In this document: positions 9,544 to 16,799 of the stretch, one piece after another | Numbering within the stretch: the stretch's first letter is position 1 | How the letters are laid out: every line of letters begins with the position of its first letter | Origin: Bacteroidota bacterium | GTDB lineage: Bacteria > Bacteroidota > Ignavibacteria > Kapaibacteriales > UBA2268 | Direction: 5' to 3' | Assembly: GCA_009777815.1 (NCBI GenBank) | Contig: WRLB01000004.1 | Span: 1 to 43,699, forward strand | Length of the DNA: 43,699 nucleotides | Translations under genes and position numbers: made by a program | The notes under the pieces: model-generated | Database searches by the model: none | The model's input: only the letters and a program-made list of their open reading frames with translations | Told to the model about the DNA's origin: nothing

Positions 9544-11013
9544 ATGAATATAAACAAAATCATAACATCAATAATTACTATCTCAATACTATTTTTGTCA
9601 AGCATAGTAGTATATCCTCAGAGTTTTAGTTCTGACAAAGAGCAAAGAATATTAAACTCTTTAGAAACTTTGGATAATGAAATAGTAAAATACTTTCCCC
9701 GTTGGAAAGTATGTGAGCCAAACCTTCAATTGCATATATATAATATATTTAAGCAGGCGGGTTATCCAGCCGATAGGTTAAACTCAAGTAATATAGAAGT
9801 ATTAGCGGCACCAGGTCAATTTGATACCGAAAACGGCAATTATCAACTATTACTCGTCCAATGTGGCGATGCTGCAATGCAAACCTCAAAAATAAATCTT
9901 TACTTTACAGCACAATTAAGAAAAAAATTGTCAGGTGAAGAAAGTTATTCAGGCGTAGGAATAGGCAGAACATATTGCTATAAAGAAATTCCACCTGAAG
10001 CACCAGTTTCTACTTATCAAGCAGAAGCAATAATCAATTATTACCAGCCGACAGATGTCACGCACGCTATTTCACTTTCATTGTTTGAACAGGACTTAAA
10101 ACTCGGTGAAAGCGGCTTCTGGATAAAAAACGTGTTCGGAAATGATGATGCAGGATACCAATTCTGGGCATCGGGGCAAGTAGCAGTCCAACTGCAAAGA
10201 CCTTTATATGTAAATAAAGATATAGGAACAAGTAGAGCAATTCCTTATCTATTAAGTTTCTATATAGGTGGAGGCTACCGAATCTCATCTGGATTGCATC
10301 CCGAAGGAACAATGTTTTCATGGGTGCCAAAAAGAGTGCTAAACGCATCACAAAGCGGCGATTTTGTCGCAGGATTAGATTTCCATCTACCATTTGCTCC
10401 AGAATTCGGTATAAGTGCTTATGCAAGAGTTCCATTTGAATCGCCAAAGACAAAATCAATTAGATTAAGTGATTGGGGATATTACGATATAGAATCTTTA
10501 ATTAATGATGAGGAACGTGATGAAGTTATAGACACTTTGCCAGGTGACAAATATGGTAATACATATAATAATATAGTTCCTGTAATGCACTCATCAGGCA
10601 GAATATCATTGTTCTATAATTTATGGTTAGACAAGAAAAAACCAGAAAATTATTTTAGATTTGATTTAGGACTTAACTATGCCGAAACACGCGAAATGGC
10701 ATTAATTGGTGACCCTATTTCAACATCTAATGATTTAGAAGTCAGGGCAGATGATATCACGGGATTGCTAAATTATAAACCCGAAGGATTAGATTGGCTA
10801 TATTTCAAATTAGAATATAGAAACCAAGCAACTTGGCCCTTCGGAGCATCTTTGCAAATATCTAACCAGATATTGTTAACAAAAGTATGGGTTCCATTAT
10901 TAGGAAATTGGTTCTTGTTGGAGGCAAAATACTCTAATGTTTTACGTGATGCACGTCCATTTGAGTTAAAGAACTTTTTTATGATATCGCCTGTTATCAG
11001 GATAACGATATAG
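9544..11013 (+). CDS. Secreted or outer-membrane protein, unrecognised; third gene of the envelope cluster
   Basis: The protein is 489 aa with a signal peptide (MNINKIITSIITISILFLSSIVVYPQS). A conserved-looking N-terminal globular part follows (EIVKYFPRWKVCEPNLQLHIYNIFKQAGYP... LLLVQCGDAAM, residues ~35-115). The remainder is rich in alternating hydrophobic/polar strands with aromatic girdle residues (YLLSFYIGGGYRISSG, RISLFYNLWLDKKK, YFRFDLGLNYAETRE, WLYFKLEYRNQATW, WFLLEAKYSN). It ends in FFMISPVIRITI, consistent with an outer-membrane beta barrel. It starts 33 nt after the previous stop and is followed by a strong intrinsic terminator, so the three genes probably form one operon. Its function is unknown and I could not assign a named family. 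Confidence 0.75.
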   Translation: MNINKIITSIITISILFLSSIVVYPQSFSSDKEQRILNSLETLDNEIVKYFPRWKVCEPNLQLHIYNIFKQAGYPADRLNSSNIEVLAAPGQFDTENGNYQLLLVQCGDAAMQTSKINLYFTAQLRKKLSGEESYSGVGIGRTYCYKEIPPEAPVSTYQAEAIINYYQPTDVTHAISLSLFEQDLKLGESGFWIKNVFGNDDAGYQFWASGQVAVQLQRPLYVNKDIGTSRAIPYLLSFYIGGGYRISSGLHPEGTMFSWVPKRVLNASQSGDFVAGLDFHLPFAPEFGISAYARVPFESPKTKSIRLSDWGYYDIESLINDEERDEVIDTLPGDKYGNTYNNIVPVMHSSGRISLFYNLWLDKKKPENYFRFDLGLNYAETREMALIGDPISTSNDLEVRADDITGLLNYKPEGLDWLYFKLEYRNQATWPFGASLQISNQILLTKVWVPLLGNWFLLEAKYSNVLRDARPFELKNFFMISPVIRITI

Positions 11014-11033
11014 TAAAAAACTACTTAAATTAT

Positions 11034-11062
11034 AAGGGAACGAGTAATCGTTCCCTTTTTTT
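11034..11062 (+). terminator. Intrinsic terminator of the envelope cluster
   Basis: AAGGGAACGA-GTAA-TCGTTCCCTT is a perfect 10-bp stem with a GNRA-type loop, and the 3' end runs into a tract of seven T. It lies 20 nt after the 489-aa gene stop. Confidence 0.92.
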
Positions 11063-11125
11063 ATATGCTATCTGTAAGTGATAAATTGCACATTTCTTTT
11101 TATATTAAGATTTTTAAGCATTTAT

Positions 11126-11213
11126 ATATCAATAACTTACGGCGTTGTTTTTTATCTTCCCAAAAAACTTCCCGTTTTTTTTTGCTAAAAATGATATATT
11201 TTATTTACAAAAA
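11126..11213 (+). repeat. Copy 1 of an ~88-bp inverted repeat pair, upstream of the GLUG gene
   Basis: ATATCAATAACTTACGGCGTT... through GCTAAAAATGATATATTTTATTTACAAA recurs in reverse orientation at 16338-16422, about nine-tenths identical by eye with a 2-nt T-run indel. Both copies lie just upstream of a start codon and point toward it, so the element occupies the upstream promoter region of two unrelated genes. Confidence 0.9.
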
Positions 11214-11252
11214 AAATGTATATTGTATTAAATAATTAAAAAATTAATAGTT

Positions 11253-12524
11253 ATGAAAAGATTTTTAACTCTACTTACTCTAATTTTAGCAAGCCAAAAT
11301 GCAAATGCAGGTGTATTTGATGGCACACAAGGTGAAGGAACTGAAATTTCTCCCTATCTAATTTATAATATTACCGACTTAAAAGAAGTTGCAGATACTA
11401 TTAATCTAACAAATGTTTTTAATAGAAATTTTCATTTCAAACTAATGGCAGATATTACTACGCCCGTTGATTTTAGTATTGGACATAATAATCCACAAAT
11501 TACTCATCGTTTTAGCCATAGTTTTGATGGCAATATGTATAAGATTACAGTTGCAATAAATACATCGCAATATGTAGCATTATTTGGATTTATAGATAGT
11601 AATGGTGTTATTAAAAATTTAAGTGTAGATGGTGAAGTTATATCTGCAACAGGCGAGGTTGGGAGTATTGCAGGTAGGAATTATGGCATCATTCAAAATT
11701 GCACTAATTATGCATCAATAAACTCCTCACTTATTGCTCATGCTGGTGGAATTGTTGGTGTAAATTATGGCATCATTCAAAACTGCATTAACTACGGAGA
11801 AATTATAGGTAATTTATATGCAGGCGGGATTGTTGGTGTAATGTCTGCTGGTCTATTGTTTGGCTGCATAAATGCTGCTAATGTAACGGGAACAACTATT
11901 ACAGGTGGAATTGTTGGATATGCTACTGGCGCACAAGGTTACAACGATGGCGTTATTATTACTAATTGCCTAAACATTGGAACTATAATCTGCGATAATT
12001 ATGTAGGTGGTATTGTAGGACGGGCTGTAAGAACTGATAATAGAGACCCTGCTATGTTTATTCAGAATTGTGTTAATGCAGGTTTTATTAAAGGAACAGG
12101 TCAAAATAATGCTACCGCTGGGATTGTATGTATTTTTTTTGCTCCTTCTTCTGCTGGTGCTGATATCATTATATCTAACTCAATAAATACAGGAGTTGTA
12201 GAAGGGAATAATAATGTAAGTGCTATAATATCTTTCGTAGGGACATCTACATCACTCACACTTACAAATTGCCATTATGATAAGCAATTTTGCAATCATA
12301 AAGGTGTAAATGGCGTAGATATTATAGGACAAGCAGAAGGTCATTTAACAAGAAATATGGTTGGCAGAAAGTTAGCATCTTTGCTCGGCGATATTGATTG
12401 GACCTATGTAGAAAGAGCAACTTTAATAGAATGTCTTTATCCACAACTAAAAGTATTAGACAACACAGATGCAAGCAAAGTTGGTGCCACACCAATATTT
12501 TTATATGATGGGATAAAAGATTAA
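11253..12524 (+). CDS. Secreted GLUG-repeat (adhesin-like) protein
   Basis: The protein is 423 aa. A signal peptide (MKRFLTLLTLILASQNANA) is followed by GTQGEGTEISPYLIYNITDLKEVADTIN and ADITTPVDFSIG...SFDGNMYKITVAI, the usual lead-in to GLUG domains. Several GLUG-type repeats follow (GSIAGRNYGIIQNCTNYASI, GGIVGVNYGIIQNCINYGEI, AGGIVGVMSAGLLFGCINAA, GGIVGRAVRTDN...IQNCVNAG), residues ~110-340, predicting a right-handed beta-solenoid. Such proteins are usually surface or extracellular and adhesin- or protease-associated. No T9SS C-terminal domain is present: the protein ends YPQLKVLDNTDASKVGATPIFLYDGIKD, and a palindromic repeat begins 4 bp past the stop, so a longer ancestor may have been cut short. 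The start follows copy 1 of the inverted repeat and a weak TATATTG box. Confidence 0.85.
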   Translation: MKRFLTLLTLILASQNANAGVFDGTQGEGTEISPYLIYNITDLKEVADTINLTNVFNRNFHFKLMADITTPVDFSIGHNNPQITHRFSHSFDGNMYKITVAINTSQYVALFGFIDSNGVIKNLSVDGEVISATGEVGSIAGRNYGIIQNCTNYASINSSLIAHAGGIVGVNYGIIQNCINYGEIIGNLYAGGIVGVMSAGLLFGCINAANVTGTTITGGIVGYATGAQGYNDGVIITNCLNIGTIICDNYVGGIVGRAVRTDNRDPAMFIQNCVNAGFIKGTGQNNATAGIVCIFFAPSSAGADIIISNSINTGVVEGNNNVSAIISFVGTSTSLTLTNCHYDKQFCNHKGVNGVDIIGQAEGHLTRNMVGRKLASLLGDIDWTYVERATLIECLYPQLKVLDNTDASKVGATPIFLYDGIKD

Positions 12525-12527
12525 ATT

Positions 12528-12590
12528 GTCATATTGTACTTGTTTCATCATCTACATAATAAAGGGATGCCGAAGCGAGTTCGCCATGAC
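12528..12590. repeat. Palindromic repeat family A, full double unit
   Basis: GTCATATTGTACTTGTTTCATCATCT, a short spacer, then GGGATGCCGAAGCGAGTTCGCCATGAC. It sits between the GLUG gene stop and the rsmI promoter and is read by the ORF track as a false N-terminal extension of rsmI (peptide MPKRVRHD). Confidence 0.85.
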
Positions 12591-12616
12591 AACGTTACTT
12601 TATATGAAAAAAATAG

Positions 12617-12624
12617 TATTTTTG
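12617..12624 (+). promoter_or_regulatory. -7 box (TATTTTTG) of rsmI
   Basis: TATTTTTG is an exact -7 consensus match 20 nt before ATG 12645. It lies inside the ORF-track gene extension, which argues that the upstream start at 12534 is not used. Confidence 0.6.
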
Positions 12625-12644
12625 TAACAATCAAATTAGATATT

Positions 12645-13481
12645 ATGTTAAAAGCAGAAAAAAGAGGAAAATTATATGTCGTATCTACTCACATCGGAAA
12701 TATAGAAGATGTTACTATTAGAGCAAAAGAAGTATTAAAACTTTGCGACATTGTCGTCTGCGAAGAATTAAAAGTAGGTTCTGTTTTATTAAAAAAATTA
12801 CAAATAAATAAAAAATTATTAATACTTAACGAGCAAAATGAATCCGAAGTAGTATTAGAACTAATACACACTATCAAAGAAGACGATAAAAAAATATCTC
12901 TAATATCTGATTGCGGAACACCTGTTTTTGCTGACCCAGGATTCCAATTAGTAAAAACAGCGCTACTTTCTGATATAGATGTAATAGTTGTCCCCGGTGC
13001 TACAAGTTTGATGACCGCATTGGTCAGAAGTGGAATGGATTTAAATCAATTTTTATATGCAGGATTTCTCTCTCGCAAGCGTGAAGAAAGAATAGAACAA
13101 CTAATTTCTTTATCCAAAGAACCCCGCACTGTTGTTATTTATGATACGCCTTATCGTTTGCTACCCGTATTAGAAGATGCAAGCAAAGTTATGCCTAACA
13201 GAAACATATATATCGGTATGAACCTAACTATGCCATTTGAAACACATCATTACGGGACATTTGCCGAACTATTTAATAAGTTTGAAAAAGAGAAAACAAA
13301 AGCAGAATTTGTTATATGTTTCGAAGGAAATGATAATTCTGAACTTTCTATGCGTTTCGCACCTAAAAAGGAAGATATAATCAAAATAATTCCAAGAAAA
13401 GATACTAAATTTAAAACTAAAAATAATTTTAGAAAACAACAACCACCAAAATTTAGAAAAAGAGATAGAAAGATGAAGTAA
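12645..13481 (+). CDS. rsmI: 16S rRNA (cytidine(1402)-2'-O)-methyltransferase RsmI
   Basis: SAM-dependent tetrapyrrole-methylase-fold enzyme that 2'-O-methylates C1402 in the 16S rRNA decoding centre. Family signatures are GKLYVVSTHIGNIEDVTIRA (normally LYIVATPIGNLEDIT), LISDCGTPVFADPGFQLV, VVPGATSLMTALVRSGM and FLYAGFLSRKREERIEQL with VVIYDTPYRLLPVL. The 278-aa length from ATG 12645 fits the family. The ORF-track start (TTG 12534) adds 37 codons derived from a palindromic repeat and the promoter, so I reject it. The N-terminal STHIGN and CEELKVGSVLLKK are somewhat diverged from the usual ATPIGN and AEDTR..., but the fold-defining motifs are intact. The C-terminus is a basic tail (RKQQPPKFRKRDRKMK), plausibly RNA-binding. 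It is convergent with the AddB-like gene 29 nt away. Confidence 0.93.
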   Translation: MLKAEKRGKLYVVSTHIGNIEDVTIRAKEVLKLCDIVVCEELKVGSVLLKKLQINKKLLILNEQNESEVVLELIHTIKEDDKKISLISDCGTPVFADPGFQLVKTALLSDIDVIVVPGATSLMTALVRSGMDLNQFLYAGFLSRKREERIEQLISLSKEPRTVVIYDTPYRLLPVLEDASKVMPNRNIYIGMNLTMPFETHHYGTFAELFNKFEKEKTKAEFVICFEGNDNSELSMRFAPKKEDIIKIIPRKDTKFKTKNNFRKQQPPKFRKRDRKMK

Positions 13482-13510
13482 AAGTTTCTTCCTGTTACAT
13501 CTAAAAAATA

Positions 13511-15085
13511 TTACACCAATATATCAATTATTTCTATAACCTTATCAGTATAATTGCTAAACTTATCTGTATTTTTAAAATCAAGCAATGTATGTAATTT
13601 TATTAAAGTATTTTTAGCAATAAGAACATCATTATATTCTTCGTTTATAGTTATATTTTCTATATTTGTAAGTTTTTCGAGCCATCTATTTTTACCATAT
13701 CCGCCAATAATTCTATATTTATTAGCAACAGAAATTAGCGTAATTAAATTATATTTGATATTATCAACTTGGCTTTCTTTATTAAGATAATTAATCAGCA
13801 ATTTGCAATTATGTAGACGTTCTAAATCTGTTCTTCTCCATCTTCTAACAACTAATTCCAGCAAATAAAATATCTGCACAATATGATCGCTACTTGCTAA
13901 ATCATATCTATCAGATATATTTACAACAACTCCACTTTCACTAAAATACTCTCTAAATAGTTCAGCATAATTATCGGATTGGCGACTGCAAATACACATA
14001 TCAGAAAAAGGAATACCCTGCTTTTTATTTAAATCAACACACAGACGGACAATATTTTTAACTTCCTCTGCTTGATTTTCTGCTTCATAAATAGATATTT
14101 GTTTTTTTAGATTAGGGTTAAATAGTTTCACATTATCATTAAATAGCCACGTTTTTATGTTATTTACGATGCCATAAGTATTATCTAATTCTAAATTAGT
14201 ATTTAGTTCATTTGTTACTAATCTTCTAACATTTTGTGGCAAATTATCAATCATCGGACCGCTTTCTTTACTATAATCTATGCTAACTAAAACGGGAACA
14301 TTGCATTCACTAAACAGCGACACAAACTTTGCTTCGGGCATCTTAAATTCAGTAAAATCATAAAAATAAATCATACTATCTTTATCCAAAAAAGATAAAT
14401 CGTTCATATTGAATTGACTCTCAATAATAGCATTAAATATACCTACTTCATCAGTTTTATAATACTTTCTGTCATGCCGTGCTTGACTCGGCATCTCTTT
14501 ATTAGAATAATCAGGAGAATTAATCAAATATTCGTTATGACAATCGTTGCTGTTAGCCGCTAATAAATCCTCATATAACGAATATATTTTAGTTATATCT
14601 GAAAATCTTTTATCAGCCGATGTAATACCTTCCTGATAAACTAATTCATCTTGCATACTTTTAGAAGTAATTCCATCTTTTCGTAGCCCATTTACAACAT
14701 CAAAAATCTTTTCCAATATATTATAGGAAATACGATTATAATATACCAAACTTCCTTCGTTATGCAATATTTTCATTGCCTCTTCCATCAAACTTAACAA
14801 AGCAGCATCCGAATAACAACAGACATTATTATGTTTTTTTATTTCTTTAAGAACCAAAGTAGCAAAGTCAATTAAATTATAGATATGTAATTTAGTTATT
14901 GCTTTATTGTGGTGGGTGTAGTATTGTTTTATCCATTCTTTTTTTATGTAGTTGACGTATTTTCTTGTAGGAACGACTAAAACAGCCGATGAGCATTTAT
15001 CTTTTTTTATATAATATTCTAAAAATGCTTCGAGCGATGTCGGATAGATATTTCTATTATACGAACGATTATAAACTAATTGCAT
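13511..15085 (-). CDS. N-terminal half of an AddB/RecB-like exonuclease-helicase protein, C-terminally truncated
   Basis: About 524 aa. It resembles the N-terminal, helicase-like part of the PD-(D/E)XK nuclease family proteins related to AddB (VLVVPTRKYVNYIKKEWIKQYY; LHIYNLIDFATLVLKEI; SMIYFYDFTEFKMPEAKFVSLFS; ISIYEAENQAEEVKNIVRLCVDLNKKQGIPFSDMCICSR). AddB proteins usually run to about 1000 residues with a C-terminal PD-(D/E)XK nuclease. Here the frame stops at EIIDILV, 29 nt from the convergent rsmI stop, so no nuclease can follow. No Walker A is visible. It is likely a decaying or non-nucleolytic remnant. A palindromic repeat is inserted in frame at residues ~195-206 (KEMPSQARHDRK). The ORF-track TTG start lies in the TATTTTTG box; ATG 15085 is preferred, which would make the transcript nearly leaderless. 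Confidence 0.65.
   Translation of the reverse strand: MQLVYNRSYNRNIYPTSLEAFLEYYIKKDKCSSAVLVVPTRKYVNYIKKEWIKQYYTHHNKAITKLHIYNLIDFATLVLKEIKKHNNVCCYSDAALLSLMEEAMKILHNEGSLVYYNRISYNILEKIFDVVNGLRKDGITSKSMQDELVYQEGITSADKRFSDITKIYSLYEDLLAANSNDCHNEYLINSPDYSNKEMPSQARHDRKYYKTDEVGIFNAIIESQFNMNDLSFLDKDSMIYFYDFTEFKMPEAKFVSLFSECNVPVLVSIDYSKESGPMIDNLPQNVRRLVTNELNTNLELDNTYGIVNNIKTWLFNDNVKLFNPNLKKQISIYEAENQAEEVKNIVRLCVDLNKKQGIPFSDMCICSRQSDNYAELFREYFSESGVVVNISDRYDLASSDHIVQIFYLLELVVRRWRRTDLERLHNCKLLINYLNKESQVDNIKYNLITLISVANKYRIIGGYGKNRWLEKLTNIENITINEEYNDVLIAKNTLIKLHTLLDFKNTDKFSNYTDKVIEIIDILV
14471..14505 (-). repeat. Palindromic repeat family A inserted in frame inside the AddB-like CDS
   Basis: On the minus strand this reads as AAAGAGATGCCGAGTCAAGCACGGCATGAC, the same half-unit found in the intergenic copies. 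Here it is translated as KEMPSQARHD within a continuous open reading frame. This is analogous to the protein-coding palindromic elements known from Rickettsia. Confidence 0.85.
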
Positions 15086-15088
15086 ATA

Positions 15089-15096
15089 CAAAAATA
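15089..15096 (-). promoter_or_regulatory. -7 box (TATTTTTG) of the AddB-like gene
   Basis: CAAAAATA on the plus strand is TATTTTTG on the minus strand, ending 3 nt before ATG 15085. If used, the mRNA would be leaderless or the true start lies further in. Confidence 0.45.
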
Positions 15097-15159
15097 ATGA
15101 AAAAAAGAGTATGTAATAAAGTCACCTCTAAAATTGTGACAATAACGCAAATATCTTTA

Positions 15160-16083
15160 TTATCTTTTTGGTCTTCTTTGGTCGTCTAATTTGTAAGTTG
15201 CGTAGCAGGGCACAAGACGTTTTGCTTGATAAGTATTTACGGCGACATTTTCTTTTTCGCAAAATGTTCCGAACCAGAATGGCAAATTCTTTTTATCATC
15301 TTGCAAATATAGACGCAAAGTAGTAATATAAGGGTATTCTCTCATTACAATAAATGATTGATGTGGCGGTTTAGTTGCAGGAATATATTGTCCCGTAGAA
15401 TCATTATAACCGACACGCAAAATCTTATAAAACTTTCCTTGAACTTGCGATAAATAACATATACCAATCGCTTTAGAATTGTCTTTAACATATTCTAAAA
15501 CAGAATCAGTTGTAGGCAATAATTTAGGATGATTAGAAACTTTTTTTTGCTTGCAAATAAGATTTACAAAGTTGCCATATTCTGAAGAGTTTTGCTCGGC
15601 AATTACAAATTCAGGTTCAAAAGTTAGATTGTTTAATTGACTTTGTAGCGATTTATGATTAGTAAAATGTTCTGTTAAAATATCAGTATTTATTGTGTCT
15701 AATGGGGAATCTGCTTGAACAAAGAAAACTATTCCATCATTTACAAGTTCCATTTTATAAAAGTCAGGAACATTATATTCATTTAATAGCGAATCTTCAT
15801 CTCGTAAATAATCTCGTCCTATAATTGCTACGCGTGTTTTACCTGATAGCAAATGCGATGTAGCATTTCGCGAATTAACATAATTGATTGCAAGTTCTAC
15901 TTTGGGATAACGCTCTTGATACATAAAAAATATAGAATCCATAGCAAATTGATAAGAAGCATCGCAATAAACTTCAATCCTGCCTGAATCTATTGTTTCA
16001 GTAGTTGGCACTTTGTTTTGCCTTTCACCACACGAGCAAAGCAAAATTACTACAAAAAGCAAAATAAGATTATTATTTTTCAT
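15160..16083 (-). CDS. PstS-like substrate-binding lipoprotein
   Basis: The protein is 307 aa from the ATG at 16083 (MKNNNLILLFVVILLCSC), with a lipoprotein signal whose acceptor Cys is residue 18, so it is probably exported and lipidated. The mature part matches the phosphate-binding-protein fold: RIEVYCDASYQFAMDSIFFMYQERYPKVELAINYVNSRNATSHLLSGKTRVAIIGRDY, then VNDGIVFFVQADSPLDTI and a second lobe with EQNSSEYGNFVNLIC. Several upstream Met codons (to 16104) are possible; all overlap the 3' end of the upstream small membrane gene, suggesting translational coupling. No ABC permease or ATPase (pstCAB) is nearby. Phosphate as ligand is therefore family-based inference; stand-alone PstS-like proteins also serve as sensors or beside TonB genes. 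Confidence 0.8.
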   Translation of the reverse strand: MKNNNLILLFVVILLCSCGERQNKVPTTETIDSGRIEVYCDASYQFAMDSIFFMYQERYPKVELAINYVNSRNATSHLLSGKTRVAIIGRDYLRDEDSLLNEYNVPDFYKMELVNDGIVFFVQADSPLDTINTDILTEHFTNHKSLQSQLNNLTFEPEFVIAEQNSSEYGNFVNLICKQKKVSNHPKLLPTTDSVLEYVKDNSKAIGICYLSQVQGKFYKILRVGYNDSTGQYIPATKPPHQSFIVMREYPYITTLRLYLQDDKKNLPFWFGTFCEKENVAVNTYQAKRLVPCYATYKLDDQRRPKR

Positions 16084-16297
16084 CATTTTCATTCTTGTTT
16101 TCATTATTTTTAAAATTATATTCTTTATATTTCATTCTGTATAAAACTATTCTATAAACCCCAAATAAAACAAACACTCCGCCCATAACTCTAAAAAGGA
16201 CAGCATCTTCTTTTGCGGCAGGTATTACACCAATAATAAATACTATTCCTATGATAATTATAGAAATTTTAACAATGTAATTGATTATGTGTAGCAT
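16073..16297 (-). CDS. Small two-TM membrane protein, unknown function
   Basis: 74 aa with two hydrophobic helices (IVKISIIIIGIVFIIGVIPAA and LFRVMGGVFVLFGVYRIVLY) and a charged Lys/Asn/Glu-rich tail (YKEYNFKNNENKNENDEK). It is translated from an ATG 21 nt after a TATTTTTG box, with copy 2 of the ~88-bp inverted repeat just upstream. Its 3' end overlaps the start of the PstS-like lipoprotein gene by about 11 nt, so the two are one operon. I do not recognise a family. Confidence 0.7.
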   Translation of the reverse strand: MLHIINYIVKISIIIIGIVFIIGVIPAAKEDAVLFRVMGGVFVLFGVYRIVLYRMKYKEYNFKNNENKNENDEK

Positions 16298-16318
16298 ATT
16301 TTATTTATTATATTTTTA

Positions 16319-16326
16319 CAAAAATA
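16319..16326 (-). promoter_or_regulatory. -7 box (TATTTTTG) of the small membrane protein / PstS-like operon
   Basis: CAAAAATA on the plus strand. It lies 21 nt before the minus-strand ATG at 16297 and directly downstream (in the direction of transcription) of the inverted-repeat copy. Confidence 0.6.
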
Positions 16327-16337
16327 ATGTTTTTTTT

Positions 16338-16422
16338 ATTTGTAAATTAAATATATCATTTTTAGCAAAAAAATGGGAAGTTTTTTGAGAAGGTAAAAAA
16401 TAACGCCGTAAGTTATTGATAT
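16338..16422 (-). repeat. Copy 2 of the ~88-bp inverted repeat
   Basis: The reverse complement reads ATATCAATAACTTACGGCGTTATTTTTT... GCTAAAAATGATATATTTAATTTACAAAT and aligns along its full length with 11126-11213. It faces left, toward the minus-strand operon. The two copies point toward each other across 5.1 kb. Confidence 0.9.
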
Positions 16423-16535
16423 GTAAAGAGATATTTTTTAGTATGCATTAGTTGTATTTACACTGATGGCAATTCTATATTTACAAGCGTTATAGCAAGA
16501 CATTATTCGGTTGTGTCTGTCCTGCGGCTGGCGAT

Positions 16536-16733
16536 TTGATAAGTCAAATATCAGAGCATGGAAATACAAAAACATTTTTTAGATTTTTATGTTCCGTAGT
16601 TCATAAGTATAGCGATAAGAAGGTTTATATGCTTAAAAGCATAGAAGAAAGGATTAACGGTTTTGAAAAATGGAGCAACGATATTGATAAAGAAAAAATC
16701 AAGAATATATGCAATCTTATTGTAAATCTTTAA
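16536..16733 (+). pseudogene. Possible remnant or small hypothetical ORF
   Basis: 65 codons from a TTG. The same frame is open upstream to a stop near 16464 (reading through CPAAGDLISQISEHGNTKTFFRF). The composition looks protein-like (VVHKYSDKKVYMLKSIEERINGFEKWSNDIDKEKIKNICNLIVNL, an amphipathic helical stretch), but there is no good start, no promoter box and no recognised domain. It may be the 3' end of a degraded gene. Confidence 0.3.
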
Positions 16734-16764
16734 AAGACATTATATTATTAATCTTTTTTTTCAT

Positions 16765-16772
16765 TATTTTTG
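16765..16772 (+). promoter_or_regulatory. -7 box (TATTTTTG) of gcvT
   Basis: Exact -7 consensus 27 nt before ATG 16800. The ORF-track TTG start (16770) is part of this box. Confidence 0.65.
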
Positions 16773-16799
16773 TGTTTTGTAAATAAATTAATTAGTAAA

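Larger units (their letters stand above)
16423..16799. other. Gap between the inverted repeat and gcvT, with a doubtful small ORF
   Basis: This holds only the weak 65-codon frame at 16536-16733 and the gcvT promoter. The 16440-16535 part reads in adjacent frames as short peptide-like stretches broken by stops, compatible with a decayed gene, but no family can be named. Confidence 0.4.

Noticed and set aside
12534-12644. N-terminal extension of RsmI
   Set aside because: It is encoded by a palindromic repeat and the promoter; the family N-terminus begins after ATG 12645.
11126-16422. Composite transposon
   Set aside because: No transposase in the block, no target-site duplication visible at the outer ends, and the block contains housekeeping rsmI.
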